From the NCBI GenBank assembly GCA_903822005.1, contig CAIJNL010000022.1:1-41148 (forward strand): a stretch of DNA of 41,148 bases, written 5' to 3'. The DNA is from an uncultured Nitrospiraceae bacterium (GTDB lineage: Bacteria > Nitrospirota > Thermodesulfovibrionia > Thermodesulfovibrionales > Dissulfurispiraceae). Below, piece after piece: positions 33,081 to 41,008 of the stretch. The position numbers were made by a program, and so were the translations under genes. Numbering within the stretch: the first letter of the stretch is position 1; every line of letters begins with the position of its first letter. Under the pieces are notes generated by a model that ran no database searches, was not told where the DNA came from, and saw nothing but the letters and a program-made list of their open reading frames with translations.

Positions 33081-33530
33081 TCAGTGTTTCCCGGTCCCGG
33101 CTTGCCAGCCCCGCCCTGTCGATTCGGCCGCAGAGGCCTTTTTGATGCCTTCCAGCAATTTATTTAGCCGCTCAACCGCCCGCCTGCCCTTGCTGTTCAC
33201 GATACTGTCCTCTATCTCTTTCATGTAACGAATGGCAAACCTGTCTGCCGGGGCCATCTCAAGCACCTGCGCAAATTCCTGTCTGGCCTCGGCAAACCTG
33301 CCGTCTCTGAGATGCCATCGGCCAAGGGTGAGCCTGGCCGAGATAAAGGAGGGGTTTTTCGAAATACCGGAGGTCAGCACGGACATCGCTTCGTCTGTTT
33401 CGCCCCGCTTCCGGAGTTCTTCGGCAAGAGTCAGGAAAAGCTTCGAGTCAGGATTGTCCCTGACCATGTCCTTGAGTTTTTCTATATAGAAATCTGCGTT
33501 GATATTGAAAACCGGATTCCGCTGTGCCAA
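33081..33530 (-). CDS. TPR-repeat protein
   Basis: The protein is 149 residues with at least two tetratricopeptide repeats: the helical pair LFLTLAEELRKRGETDEAMS, and PSFISARLTLGRWHLRDGRF then AEARQEFAQVLEMAPAD. No signal peptide or membrane segment is visible. It would act as a protein-binding scaffold; the partner is unknown. The start is a TTG directly abutting the coaBC stop codon. The C-terminal 35 residues are basic and probably disordered. Confidence 0.8.
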   Translation of the reverse strand: MAQRNPVFNINADFYIEKLKDMVRDNPDSKLFLTLAEELRKRGETDEAMSVLTSGISKNPSFISARLTLGRWHLRDGRFAEARQEFAQVLEMAPADRFAIRYMKEIEDSIVNSKGRRAVERLNKLLEGIKKASAAESTGRGWQAGTGKH

Positions 33531-34712
33531 TTATCCACCCCTCTTCAGGCTGGTTATGCGGTCGAGGATCGCGGCAGCCACTTCCTCTTTCGGCATACAG
33601 GGCAGGGCTGTTTCGCCATGTCCGTCAATCATTGTCACTTCGTTTGTTTCGCTGTCAAAGCCGGCGCCTTCTTTCGTGACATCGTTAAAAATAAACATGT
33701 CCGCTTTTTTATCCGACATCTTCTTTTTTGCCCGCGCAATATTATGCCCGGTCTCCGCAGAGAAGCCTACCGTAAAAGGCCGTTTCGCAAGCCTGGATGT
33801 TTCGAGGAGGATGTCGGGGTTCAGCCTGAGCTTCAGGGATGGTATTGCCGATTTTTCCGCCTTCTCAGGCAGTGTCGCCTCGGGTGCAAAGTCTGCTACC
33901 GCGGCGCACATGATAAACAGCGAAGAGTCCCCGATCCTTTGCATCACCGCCTGCTGCATTTCAGATGCGGTCTCGACCCTGACCGTCTCGACTCCGTCCG
34001 GTACGTTGACGGCAGACGGCCCGGTGATGAGTGTGACTGCCGCGCCCCTCCGTCTGGCCGCCTTTGCAAGCGCGTATCCCATCTTGCCGGAGGATCTGTT
34101 CGAGATATAGCGCACAGGATCAATATATTCCCTTGTCGGCCCTGCGGTTACAAGCACCTGCTCTCCGGCAAGGTCCTGCGGAGTAAATACCTTCCGGGCA
34201 GCCTCGATGATTGTTTCTATGCCTGCCATCCGGCCCTGTCCCTCTTCGCCGCAGGCGAGCGGCCCAGTTTCGGGACCGACCGTAATAACACCTGTCGAAG
34301 CAAGCTGCTGCATGTTTTTTTGTACCATAGGGTTTTGCCACATCCGCCAGTTCATTGCCGGAGCTATAATCACAGGGCCGGTAAAAGCAAGCAGTGCGGC
34401 GTTAAGCAGGTTATCGGCTATGCCGCAGGCATATTTCCCGATGGTGTTGGCTGTGGCAGGGGCTATGATGAAGAGATCGGCATTGCGGGGCCTGTCGATA
34501 TGGGCCATTCTTGTTTCGAACATGTCCCAGACAACCGGTCCGGGACTTGCCGCTATTTCTATGGACATGGTGGTGACAAAATGCTTTGAAGCCCCGGTCA
34601 TTATTACGCTTACAGAGGCGCCTTCGTTCTTCAGACCCTTGATCAGGTCAATGGCCTTGTAAGCGGCAACGCTGCCTGTTATGCCGAGGAGTATTGACTT
34701 GCCTTTTAGCAC
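33531..34712 (-). CDS. coaBC: Bifunctional phosphopantothenoylcysteine decarboxylase/synthetase
   Basis: The protein is 393 residues. The CoaC half binds FMN (KSILLGITGSVAAYKAIDLI, IIAPATANTIGKYACGIADN) and has the decarboxylase motif IIAPAMNWRMWQNP. The CoaB half has VLVTAGPTREYIDPVRYISN, SSGKMGYALA and FNDVTKEGAGFDSETNEVT. Together they convert phosphopantothenate and cysteine to phosphopantetheine in CoA synthesis. The order gmk-rpoZ-coaBC is widespread. Confidence 0.97.
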   Translation of the reverse strand: MLKGKSILLGITGSVAAYKAIDLIKGLKNEGASVSVIMTGASKHFVTTMSIEIAASPGPVVWDMFETRMAHIDRPRNADLFIIAPATANTIGKYACGIADNLLNAALLAFTGPVIIAPAMNWRMWQNPMVQKNMQQLASTGVITVGPETGPLACGEEGQGRMAGIETIIEAARKVFTPQDLAGEQVLVTAGPTREYIDPVRYISNRSSGKMGYALAKAARRRGAAVTLITGPSAVNVPDGVETVRVETASEMQQAVMQRIGDSSLFIMCAAVADFAPEATLPEKAEKSAIPSLKLRLNPDILLETSRLAKRPFTVGFSAETGHNIARAKKKMSDKKADMFIFNDVTKEGAGFDSETNEVTMIDGHGETALPCMPKEEVAAAILDRITSLKRGG

Positions 34713-34728
34713 GATTAATCCCTTGCCG

Positions 34729-34746
34729 GTACGCAGGCGTGCGTAC
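34729..34746. other. Small perfect hairpin between rpoZ and coaBC
   Basis: GTACGCA and TGCGTAC form a 7-base stem with loop GGCG, in the 52-base gap between rpoZ and coaBC. There is no T-run. It could be a partial processing or attenuation site within the operon. Confidence 0.4.
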
Positions 34747-34764
34747 GATGACGATCAGGCCCTT

Positions 34765-35151
34765 TTACGACTCGTAATTCTCGTCGTTCTCGTTAAAGAG
34801 TTCCTCAAGCACCCTCTCGGTATTCTCTCTCTCGTGGAGATAGGTCTTGAGGTCTTTTTCGAGCTCGGATATATCTGTTATGGACTTTCTCTTGTCTTCG
34901 ATGAGCTTCCTGAAGTCGATCTTTTCGGCCTTCTCGAGCGCCGCGGCCGCCTTTTCGCCGATCAGAAACTTGATATCGCCGGATATGGTTTCAAGAAGGG
35001 CCGTTGTGCTGATCATTTTTGACTTCTTGGCTATGCGGGGCTGGGCGCCCAGCGCAAGTTCCCGTGACCTCTGTGAGGCTATTACTGCCAGACGGTATTT
35101 GCTCTCTATCTTCTTTTTGTCGTATTCGATCGGAAGTGATATTATGTCCAA
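34765..35151 (-). CDS. rpoZ: RNA polymerase omega subunit, long form
   Basis: The protein is 128 residues. The first 60 carry the omega signature: SKYRLAVIASQRSRELALGA then KKSKMISTTALLETISG. Omega helps fold and hold the beta' subunit. The remaining 60 residues (KAEKIDFRKLIEDKRKSITD to the acidic FNENDENYES end) are a charged helical extension beyond the usual 70-90 residues. The start is TTG at 35151, with AAGGAGGAG upstream, 1 base after the gmk stop codon. Placement between gmk and coaBC is typical. Confidence 0.92.
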   Translation of the reverse strand: MDIISLPIEYDKKKIESKYRLAVIASQRSRELALGAQPRIAKKSKMISTTALLETISGDIKFLIGEKAAAALEKAEKIDFRKLIEDKRKSITDISELEKDLKTYLHERENTERVLEELFNENDENYES

Positions 35152-35152
35152 T

Positions 35153-35776
35153 TTACTCCTCCTTCAAAAAATGTTCCCTGATCCAGTCGTGATCCATGTT
35201 GTTGATACTGTTGCATTCGGCTGTTATAATGGCCGAAAAAGCCGCAAATGCCTCCTCAAGGAGGTCGTTTACTATAACATAATCGTAATATTTATACTCA
35301 TTTATCTCTTCCCGCGCCTTTTTTAGCCTTCTCGCTATGACCTCCAGCGAGTCGCTTCTGCGGTCAAAGAGCCTTTTTTCAAGGACTTCCATCGAGGGCG
35401 GCAGTATAAAGGTCAGTATGCTCTCGGGGTAGTGCTCCCGTATCTTCCGCGCGCCCTGCACGTCAATATCCAGTATAACATCATTCCCCCGGCCTATGAT
35501 GGCCTCAATACGGCTTTTTGACGTGCCATAAAAGTTGCCATGCACCTCTGCCCATTCGATAAATTCGCCGTCATCTATCATTGCCCGGAACTCATCCTGG
35601 TCTATGAAACTGTAATGCCGGTCAGGTATCTCGCCGGGCCTGGGCTGCCTCGTTGTATAAGAAACAGAGCTGAACAGGCTCGGCAGGGCCTCTATAGCCT
35701 TGTTGCATAAGGTGGTCTTGCCCGTGCCTGAAGGCGCAGAGACCACAAATATCCCGCCTCTACTTTTCCGTATCAC
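35153..35776 (-). CDS. gmk: Guanylate kinase
   Basis: The protein is 207 residues from the GTG at 35776, which has GGGGAG upstream; a longer open frame reads through the remA end. It has the P-loop [13 protein letters not shown], the GMP-binding [20 protein letters not shown], and later [16 protein letters not shown] and [20 protein letters not shown]. It makes GDP from GMP. It overlaps remA by 17 bases. The order yicC-remA-gmk-rpoZ-coaBC is well conserved. Confidence 0.96.
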   Translation of the reverse strand: MIRKSRGGIFVVSAPSGTGKTTLCNKAIEALPSLFSSVSYTTRQPRPGEIPDRHYSFIDQDEFRAMIDDGEFIEWAEVHGNFYGTSKSRIEAIIGRGNDVILDIDVQGARKIREHYPESILTFILPPSMEVLEKRLFDRRSDSLEVIARRLKKAREEINEYKYYDYVIVNDLLEEAFAAFSAIITAECNSINNMDHDWIREHFLKEE

Positions 35777-36029
35777 CTGGCTCCCCTGCCCCTGCCAATG
35801 GATTTGTGACCCTCTGGGCAACCGTCTCGACCGCCAGGGCTGACAGTACGACATGATCGCTGTCGGTAACGAGAATCGACCTGGTTTTCCTGCCCTCGGT
35901 CGCGTCTATCAGCTTTCCCCGCCCCTTGGCTTCTTCGCGCATCTTTTTGATAGGCAATGAGCCCGGACCTACTACGGCAATCACCCTTCTTGCGGAAACA
36001 ACATTCCCAAAGCCGATATTGACGAGCAT
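35760..36029 (-). CDS. remA: RemA/DUF370-type regulatory protein
   Basis: The protein is 89 residues. The conserved core is [40 protein letters not shown], then [20 protein letters not shown]. In Bacillus, RemA is a DNA-binding matrix and osmolyte regulator. Outside Firmicutes the protein is linked with yicC and gmk as here, but its job is unproven. ATG at 36029 with GAGGAGG upstream. Confidence 0.92.
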   Translation of the reverse strand: MLVNIGFGNVVSARRVIAVVGPGSLPIKKMREEAKGRGKLIDATEGRKTRSILVTDSDHVVLSALAVETVAQRVTNPLAGAGEPGDTEK

Positions 36030-36053
36030 ATTACCCTCCTCCTCAACCAGCGC

Positions 36054-36902
36054 CTACTGGATATTCTGGACCTGTTCCCTCAGCCTCTCGACCTCGGCCT
36101 TTATATCCAGGGCAAGATTGATAATTGCGATATCGTCCACCTTTGAAGATATCGTATTTGCCTCGCGGTTCATCTCCTGGCAGAGAAAATCGAGCCTTCT
36201 GCCTATGGAAGCGCCCGAGGACAGGAACGAGCTGAATTGGCTGATATGGCTGCCAAGCCTCGCTATCTCTTCCGAGATGTCGCCTTTCTGGGCTATGAAC
36301 GCAATCTCCTGCGCCATCCTTGTTTCGTCAGGCAGCCCGTTGGTCATCAGTTCCGATACCCTTTTCTGGAGCCTGTCCCTGTATACCGGGAGAAAATTCT
36401 TCGCGGCTGCGCCGATCTCCAGATGGCTCTTGTCGACCTTGTCCAGTCTCTGCCTGAGTTCCTGTTCAAGTGCCAGGCCTTCGGCATTGCGCATCTCCTC
36501 GACCTTGGAGACGGCCTCGTTCAATGCTTCGAATATGGATTCCGGGTTGGCATCCGGCTCTTCGCTCATCAGCACTTCACGGCTTCCCGCAAAAAAGCTG
36601 ATGTCGAGTTTACCGGGCAGCGCAAGCTCTTTCTGGAGGACCGAAAAGGCATTATACATCTCGCGTGCGAGTTCTGCGTCTACCTTAATCTTTTTCTGGC
36701 GCCTGTCTGCCTGGGAAATCGTAACGTCTACCTTGCCGCGCTCAAACGCGTCCTTGATCTGCTTCCTGACGGTCAGATCATGCTCCATCAGATACGAAGG
36801 CATCTTGACCGATACATCCAGATATTTATGGTTCAGGGTACGCACCTCGACCTTGAACCCTTCCCTCTCGGCAGCGCCGTATCCAGTCATGCTTTTAATC
36901 AA
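36054..36902 (-). CDS. yicC: YicC-family endoribonuclease
   Basis: The protein is 282 residues. It opens with IKSMTGYGAAEREGFKVEVR, has NHKYLDVSVKMPSYL, and ends with the C-terminal signature SIGRRLDFLCQEMNREANTI then SSKVDDIAIINLALDIKAEV. YicC proteins have been shown to act in RNA turnover. The start is TTG at 36902, with GGGGG 7 bases upstream, four residues before MTGYG as in relatives. It overlaps the DUF167 gene by 8 bases. Confidence 0.95.
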   Translation of the reverse strand: MIKSMTGYGAAEREGFKVEVRTLNHKYLDVSVKMPSYLMEHDLTVRKQIKDAFERGKVDVTISQADRRQKKIKVDAELAREMYNAFSVLQKELALPGKLDISFFAGSREVLMSEEPDANPESIFEALNEAVSKVEEMRNAEGLALEQELRQRLDKVDKSHLEIGAAAKNFLPVYRDRLQKRVSELMTNGLPDETRMAQEIAFIAQKGDISEEIARLGSHISQFSSFLSSGASIGRRLDFLCQEMNREANTISSKVDDIAIINLALDIKAEVERLREQVQNIQ

Positions 36903-37161
36903 TCTGCAACCCCCTGAGTTTGATCAGCTTGTGGCGCGACGTCTCACCCTTCATGATTATCACATCGCTCTTTCTGATATTGAATTTTTTCGCAAGCAGT
37001 TCGACAAGCATCTCATTGGCGGCCCCGTCCACCGGCGGAGCTGTCAGCTTGACCCTGATGGTCCTGTCGACTGCACCAACAATCTCATTCCTCGAAGAGC
37101 GCGGATCCACCTTCACTTCTATGATAATGCCGTCTTTGGCCTTACTATAAGGAAGATCCAT
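36895..37161 (-). CDS. DUF167/YggU-family protein
   Basis: The protein is 88 residues from ATG 37161, which has AGAGG upstream. The family core is IIIEVKVDPRSSRNEIVGAV, KLTAPPVDGAANEMLVELLA and IIMKGETSRHKLIKL. The function is unknown, though a small compact fold is known for the family. Both ends overlap neighbours (17 bases with the PAP2 gene, 8 with yicC), so it is translationally coupled. Confidence 0.92.
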   Translation of the reverse strand: MDLPYSKAKDGIIIEVKVDPRSSRNEIVGAVDRTIRVKLTAPPVDGAANEMLVELLAKKFNIRKSDVIIMKGETSRHKLIKLRGLQID

Positions 37162-38020
37162 TGCCTCTGCCCTTCCCGCGATTATAATATAACTCACCCA
37201 GCACCAATGTGACAACGCACAGTATTAGGCCGCCTATCACATCCACCACATAATGATACCTGCAAAATACGGTTGCGCATACCAGCAGGAGTATTGGCAG
37301 TATAAGGATAAACCCGGCCCTGCGGGCATACCTGAGGGCGAGGAAAAGTGACGCAAGCGAGATGCCGGTATGGCCGCTCGGGAACGCGTCGCGCTTCACA
37401 CCCTCCAGCATGTTAAGTATGTCCTGGATCGTCTTTGATACCATGAAGCCGTCTGCATCAACAGTCTGGAGATGTTCGATAGTGTACCTCGGACCGAGCG
37501 CGGGAAAGAGCATATAACCTACAAAAGAGAAATAGAAACAGAGGAGTATCAGGAATACATATTTATCGAAGGCCTCATGCTTACCCTGCACCTTGAGCAG
37601 AACACCAACACCTATCGGCACGACATAGTAGGTGCAATAGGCGAGCTGCAGTATATCGATCAGGAGCGGCGAAGAAATGCCTTCGAGATATACGGTCGGG
37701 TAACAGCCGAAGATCAGATAGTCCAGCCGGATGAGCAGATAATCAATGTCCTGCGGATTGATACTGTGTACGACCAGGCCCATACTGTCAAAGATTATCA
37801 GCACGCTCAGGACCGGGAAAACAATGTCTCTGGTAACAGTGAGAAATGCGTTCCTCTGACTGATGCGGACCAGAAGCATCTGTATGAAGATAATCATTGA
37901 ATACAGTGCGAGCAGATATCCGGCAGATTCGATCCTGCGGAAGAAAATGAGGGTGATTACGATCAGCACCAAACTGAAGAATACGGTAAGCGTATCTGCC
38001 GGCTTCATGGACTTCATCAT
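37145..38020 (-). CDS. PAP2-superfamily membrane phosphatase or phosphotransferase
   Basis: The protein is 291 residues with about seven to eight predicted membrane helices. The PAP2 motifs are FPSGHTGISLASLFLALRYA (about 215-234) and RYHYVVDVIGGLIL (about 253-266), containing the catalytic histidines. YMLFPALGPRYTIEH precedes them and resembles the inositol-phosphoryl-transfer branch (AUR1-like) more than simple phosphatases. The likely substrates are phosphorylated lipids; the exact one is unknown. Its ATG overlaps the end of the YacP-like gene (4 bases). Confidence 0.88.
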   Translation of the reverse strand: MMKSMKPADTLTVFFSLVLIVITLIFFRRIESAGYLLALYSMIIFIQMLLVRISQRNAFLTVTRDIVFPVLSVLIIFDSMGLVVHSINPQDIDYLLIRLDYLIFGCYPTVYLEGISSPLLIDILQLAYCTYYVVPIGVGVLLKVQGKHEAFDKYVFLILLCFYFSFVGYMLFPALGPRYTIEHLQTVDADGFMVSKTIQDILNMLEGVKRDAFPSGHTGISLASLFLALRYARRAGFILILPILLLVCATVFCRYHYVVDVIGGLILCVVTLVLGELYYNRGKGRGNGSSL

Positions 38021-38529
38021 AATTTGCTCAATGCCCTCCTCAGGGCTTTCACTTTTTTCGAAGGCTTGTAAGGATTGCCTTTGTGGTCCCGGTCTTCATC
38101 CTGATCGTCTTCGTCTTCACTGTTTTCGCTGACAACAGAGACATCTTCGGCGCCTGCATTGCATGCCCTCGAAATAATGCCCATGAATTTATCAGGCACT
38201 ACTGGAACCGATCCAGAAGACCATGCATGGTTGACTATGTCCCTGTCGGCGGTTACCACAAGCCATTCCCTGTGCTCCCGGGAGATCATCTTTTTTATCA
38301 CATCGTCCGCCTTTTCACCAAGCCGGGTATATATTACTGTTATATCTTCCTTATAAGAGACCTGCTGGGTTGCCATTCCGTTTCTGTATCCGTCAAAGAC
38401 AACTGTGATGTCATGCTCCCGGCCCTTTCGGTATTCGGCGAGCTGCGACAACAGTTCATCGCGGGCCTTTTCCATGTCCCTGTGGAAAATGCCGGTCACA
38501 TTGTAGCCGTCTATTATAATGTGCGAAAT
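38017..38529 (-). CDS. YacP-like NYN-domain ribonuclease, probable ATT start
   Basis: The protein is about 170 residues. The NYN (PIN-like) fold begins SHIIIDGYNVTGIF, with the catalytic Asp in DGYN, then VFDGYR and VIYTRLGEKADDVIKKMISR and VVTADRDIVNHA. YacP/Rae1 relatives cleave RNA at ribosomes. An ATG, GTG or TTG start in frame would have to be the GTG at 38499, which would remove the DGYN strand. The upstream frame is open without any standard start, but GGAGG (38536-38540) sits 6 bases before an ATT at 38527-38529, and TATAAT (38548-38553) lies just upstream. I therefore place the start at ATT. The C terminus is highly acidic (ENSEDEDDQDEDRD) then basic. Confidence 0.75.
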   Translation of the reverse strand: MSHIIIDGYNVTGIFHRDMEKARDELLSQLAEYRKGREHDITVVFDGYRNGMATQQVSYKEDITVIYTRLGEKADDVIKKMISREHREWLVVTADRDIVNHAWSSGSVPVVPDKFMGIISRACNAGAEDVSVVSENSEDEDDQDEDRDHKGNPYKPSKKVKALRRALSKL

Positions 38530-38617
38530 GGCAGACCTCCGGCATCTATTATAACGGGTATGATAGGGGGAAGACAGCAGGACAAAACGTTTACTAATTT
38601 AACAAATCAAGCAATTT

Positions 38618-39037
38618 CTAATTTTGGCTATTGATAGGGGGCATGGGTGCTGCCAACTTTATTTCAAATTCAGTTATCGTTTTTTCAGGTTCTTCATCAA
38701 TCTTTATATACACCTTGTAGACTCCAGCAACCTGTATCTGAAAAGGAATCAACCCAAGGTGCATCATCAGTTTTGTTCCTTTAACATCTTTTGGCGCCGT
38801 TGTCTTTATCGGACCCAGTTGATTCTTGTCCGGTGTCTCGAGCCTGAAAGTTACATCATTAAATGAGCCTGTGGAGATATCCCATTTAGATACTATATAT
38901 ATTCCCGGCATCATAAAAGGGACTATTGGCACGACCACGTCTGTCCCGTAGACTCCGATAAAGGTTGTCTTGCCGCTAATTTCCTGCCGCACATCATCAC
39001 AGACAAAACAGTCTATAAGTTTTGACTTCTTTATCAT
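38618..39037 (-). CDS. DUF6941-like small protein, third gene of a toxin-antitoxin-type operon
   Basis: The protein is 139 residues and looks like an all-beta domain: IDCFVCDDVRQEISGKTTFI then GVYGTDVVVPIVPFMMPGIY, and later FQIQVAGVYKVYIKIDEEP. The opening CDDVRQEISGK..FIGVY pattern matches what I recall of the DUF6941 family, of unknown role. There is no signal peptide. Its ATG overlaps the stop codon of the XRE gene by 4 bases, so the two are coupled. Confidence 0.6.
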   Translation of the reverse strand: MIKKSKLIDCFVCDDVRQEISGKTTFIGVYGTDVVVPIVPFMMPGIYIVSKWDISTGSFNDVTFRLETPDKNQLGPIKTTAPKDVKGTKLMMHLGLIPFQIQVAGVYKVYIKIDEEPEKTITEFEIKLAAPMPPINSQN

Positions 39038-39528
39038 GGCAAAAGCTCCTTATAATCAATATTGAAAACTTCAGCTATTTTTTTGTATGTATCAATATCT
39101 GCGGTATACCCAGCTCTTTCAACACGTGAAAGATTAGATTGTTTAATGCCGGTTAGCCCGGAAAGCGTTTTCTGATCCATGCTGTTTATCAGCCGGTAAT
39201 ACTTCACTTTGTTAAGCTTACCAGTCAAAACATCCTGACGAAGCTCGGCGTGCAATTCTTCCTGCGCCTGCTGAAATGCCTTTTTGCCGGCATCGGTCGC
39301 AGTATACTTTGTTATGAGATCGTCTATATCTGTTAGATCGTCACAGTGATAGGTAAAGCCATCAGCCGGCAAGAAGAAAACAATGAGGCACGGAGCAACT
39401 CTTTTACAGCTGTGCGATAAAATTGATAATTGCACTACACCAGTCGTTCCGGCGGTATGACTGCCATAGGCAATTATCGGCGATACAGTTGGCTGAGGAA
39501 TAATAAATCTATTATTAGCAGCGTCCAT
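39034..39528 (-). CDS. XRE-family regulator, likely antitoxin
   Basis: The protein is 164 residues. The C-terminal 55 form a helix-turn-helix of the Cro/CI type (KYYRLINSMDQKTLSGLTGI, KQSNLSRVERAGYTADIDTY, ending IAEVFNIDYKELLP). A helical stretch precedes it (AGKKAFQQAQEELHAELRQD), typical of HigA-like antitoxins. The first 60 residues match nothing I recognise and could be a real extra domain or an over-long start; no better start with a ribosome site was found. It lies 1 base after the RelE-like gene, as in higBA order. Confidence 0.7.
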   Translation of the reverse strand: MDAANNRFIIPQPTVSPIIAYGSHTAGTTGVVQLSILSHSCKRVAPCLIVFFLPADGFTYHCDDLTDIDDLITKYTATDAGKKAFQQAQEELHAELRQDVLTGKLNKVKYYRLINSMDQKTLSGLTGIKQSNLSRVERAGYTADIDTYKKIAEVFNIDYKELLP

Positions 39529-39529
39529 G

Positions 39530-39904
39530 CTAGTTCAAGCTCCCGGACCCTTTGAAATACTTTAGATACACAGATTTTATCCTCTCAATATGAGGAGCAT
39601 CTTCGGTGAAGGCTATTTTTCTGCTAATTATTTCACAAATAATAATCAGCCCTGCCTTTTCATCAACAAAGTAAAAAATCCGAAAATCACGAAATTCGCT
39701 GCACTTGAGACTGCGAACATCCATACCCTGCTTCTTCAAAAAAATTACTTCTTTAGCCTCGACAGTTACATCGCTAAATTGATGCGGGAAAGGATCTGCT
39801 TCAAGCATTTTCAGCCTTACTAAAATCTTGTAGCCTAAAGCTTCATCGTCCCGCATTATGTACGCAAGGGCTTCCTCCGCAGACTGTTCAAACTTAACTT
39901 TCAT
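39530..39904 (-). CDS. RelE/HigB-like toxin
   Basis: The protein is 124 residues. The pattern fits a RelE/ParE-fold toxin: FEQSAEEALAYIMRDDEALG, a long helix with KILVRLKMLEADPFP, then the strand block MDVRSLKCSEFRDFRIFYFV DEKAGLIIICEI (positions about 60-93) and a charged end. RelE-fold toxins cut mRNA on the ribosome or poison gyrase; which applies is unknown. ATG at 39904 follows a near-consensus promoter. It is first in the three-gene operon. Confidence 0.72.
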   Translation of the reverse strand: MKVKFEQSAEEALAYIMRDDEALGYKILVRLKMLEADPFPHQFSDVTVEAKEVIFLKKQGMDVRSLKCSEFRDFRIFYFVDEKAGLIIICEIISRKIAFTEDAPHIERIKSVYLKYFKGSGSLN

Positions 39905-39916
39905 GCGGATACCTAA

Positions 39917-39944
39917 AATATATCACATCTGATAAGATTGTCAA
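39917..39944 (-). promoter_or_regulatory. Promoter of the RelE-like/XRE/DUF6941-like operon
   Basis: On the minus strand, a perfect TTGACA (39939-39944) and TATATT (39917-39922) are 16 bases apart, very close to the ATG at 39904. Confidence 0.65.
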
Positions 39945-39964
39945 GATATAATTTCTCAAGCAGC

Positions 39965-40015
39965 ACATATTGTCTTCATAACATATTGATATACAAGATA
40001 TTGTGCAATATATGT
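39965..40015. promoter_or_regulatory. Cluster of ACATATTG-type repeats, possible operator
   Basis: ACATATTG occurs at 39965-39972 and 39981-39988 (16-base period), and ATATTG-TG-CAATAT forms an inverted pair at 39998-40011, followed by TATGT. The cluster lies just upstream of the toxin operon promoter and could bind the XRE protein. That is an inference. Confidence 0.4.
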
Positions 40016-40338
40016 CACGCCATGAACAGATAGCCGCATATATCATGAAGGAGAGCACATCGATGCAATGGATTTACGCATGAGACAATTTTACTCTATT
40101 GCATGAGAAATTTGAAGCTAAATTTTTTTATTTCACAACCAGCTGTATTTATTAATTGCGGCAGTTTTGGTTCCATATCTTCAATTTGCGCTTTATCTAT
40201 GTGAAAAATCATAGTCAATTTATTGCTGTCTATCGTCTATTATCAAGGGTATGAGAGGAAGATGACAATAGTTTATATGCCCAACCTGATCAGTTACAAT
40301 TCAGATGTGACTGGAAATGCCGAGAGGGAGGAGCTGTC
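40016..40338. other. AT-rich gap without a supported gene
   Basis: There is no convincing gene. A 38-codon minus-strand frame (40096-40212, MIFHIDKAQIEDMEPKLPQL...) exists without a ribosome site and may be the tail of a lost gene. No RelE/HigB frame is visible upstream of the HigA-type gene that follows. Confidence 0.4.
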
Positions 40339-40629
40339 ATGTCTATGCATAATCCCGCCCATCCGGGTGAGGTTTTAAAAGGTTTATTTATTGAGCCCTT
40401 AGGGCTTTCGATTACTGATGCCGCAGAGCGTTTGGGGGTTGCCCGGAAGACTGTGTCCAAAATAGTAAATGGGCATGGCGCCGTTACCGCTGAAATGGCC
40501 TTGAGGCTGGAGATTGGCTTTGGCTCAACAGCGCAGACCTGGTTGAATATGCAGGCGGCCTATGACCTATGGCATATCAAAGACCTGCGTAAGTCCTTGC
40601 GGGGGCTCGCTGAGGCATGTTGGGGCTGA
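40339..40629 (+). CDS. HigA/VapI-type antitoxin-like XRE regulator
   Basis: The protein is 96 residues. It is a classic HigA-type helix-turn-helix: [71 protein letters not shown]. The start ATG at 40339 has GGGAGGAG upstream. HigA proteins neutralise HigB toxins encoded directly before them, but no such frame is found in the preceding 430 bases. It is therefore an orphan regulator here or the remains of a pair. Confidence 0.85.
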   Translation: MSMHNPAHPGEVLKGLFIEPLGLSITDAAERLGVARKTVSKIVNGHGAVTAEMALRLEIGFGSTAQTWLNMQAAYDLWHIKDLRKSLRGLAEACWG

Positions 40630-40707
40630 AGCTTAGGCGGGATTTTGCGGTCAGGCACTACTTTTAATAGAAGCGGCCCTGACAATCATATTTAGCAACC
40701 ATTTCCA

Positions 40708-41008
40708 TCATGGCTCATGTGCTTTTTCAAGGTCTGTTTTTTTCGGTCCACGTGCGCCAGCTAGTTTCTGCGCTTTGTAGTCTAACTCATAAAGGTAATT
40801 AAGAAGATCTTCACATATCTCGATTGCAAGCTTTAATTCCTCCACTGTCGGGGCAGCCAACTCATGTGCAGCTTCATTCCCAATAAACCGCAAACTATGT
40901 AGGTTAGATACAATATTTTTAGGCAGTGGGATGTTGACCATATTATCTATCTTTGCTTCAAGATTACTACCCCTTATTCCCTTATTCGCACATATGCCTT
41001 CAAGTAGC
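40708..41008 (-). pseudogene. DUF4145-family gene truncated by an IS21-type element
   Basis: The open frame runs through 40708-41008 without a stop and ends exactly at the IS boundary. The visible part (LLEGICANKGIRGSNLEAKI, NIVSNLHSLRFIGNEAAHEL, PTVEELKLAIEICEDLLNYL) is the C-terminal half of a DUF4145 domain, whose family members are about 200 residues and begin well upstream of R.ALEGIC. An internal ATG at 40941 would give only 77 residues and lacks a ribosome site, so I treat the gene as interrupted. DUF4145 proteins are common in accessory and restriction-related regions; their function is unclear. Confidence 0.75.

Noticed and set aside
33312-34589. 425-codon open frame on the plus strand over coaBC
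   Set aside because: Antisense to coaBC with a Cys/Arg/His-rich composition typical of shadow frames.
35926-37212. 428-codon open frame on the plus strand over yicC and remA
   Set aside because: Antisense, Ser-rich shadow frame; the minus-strand genes match conserved families.
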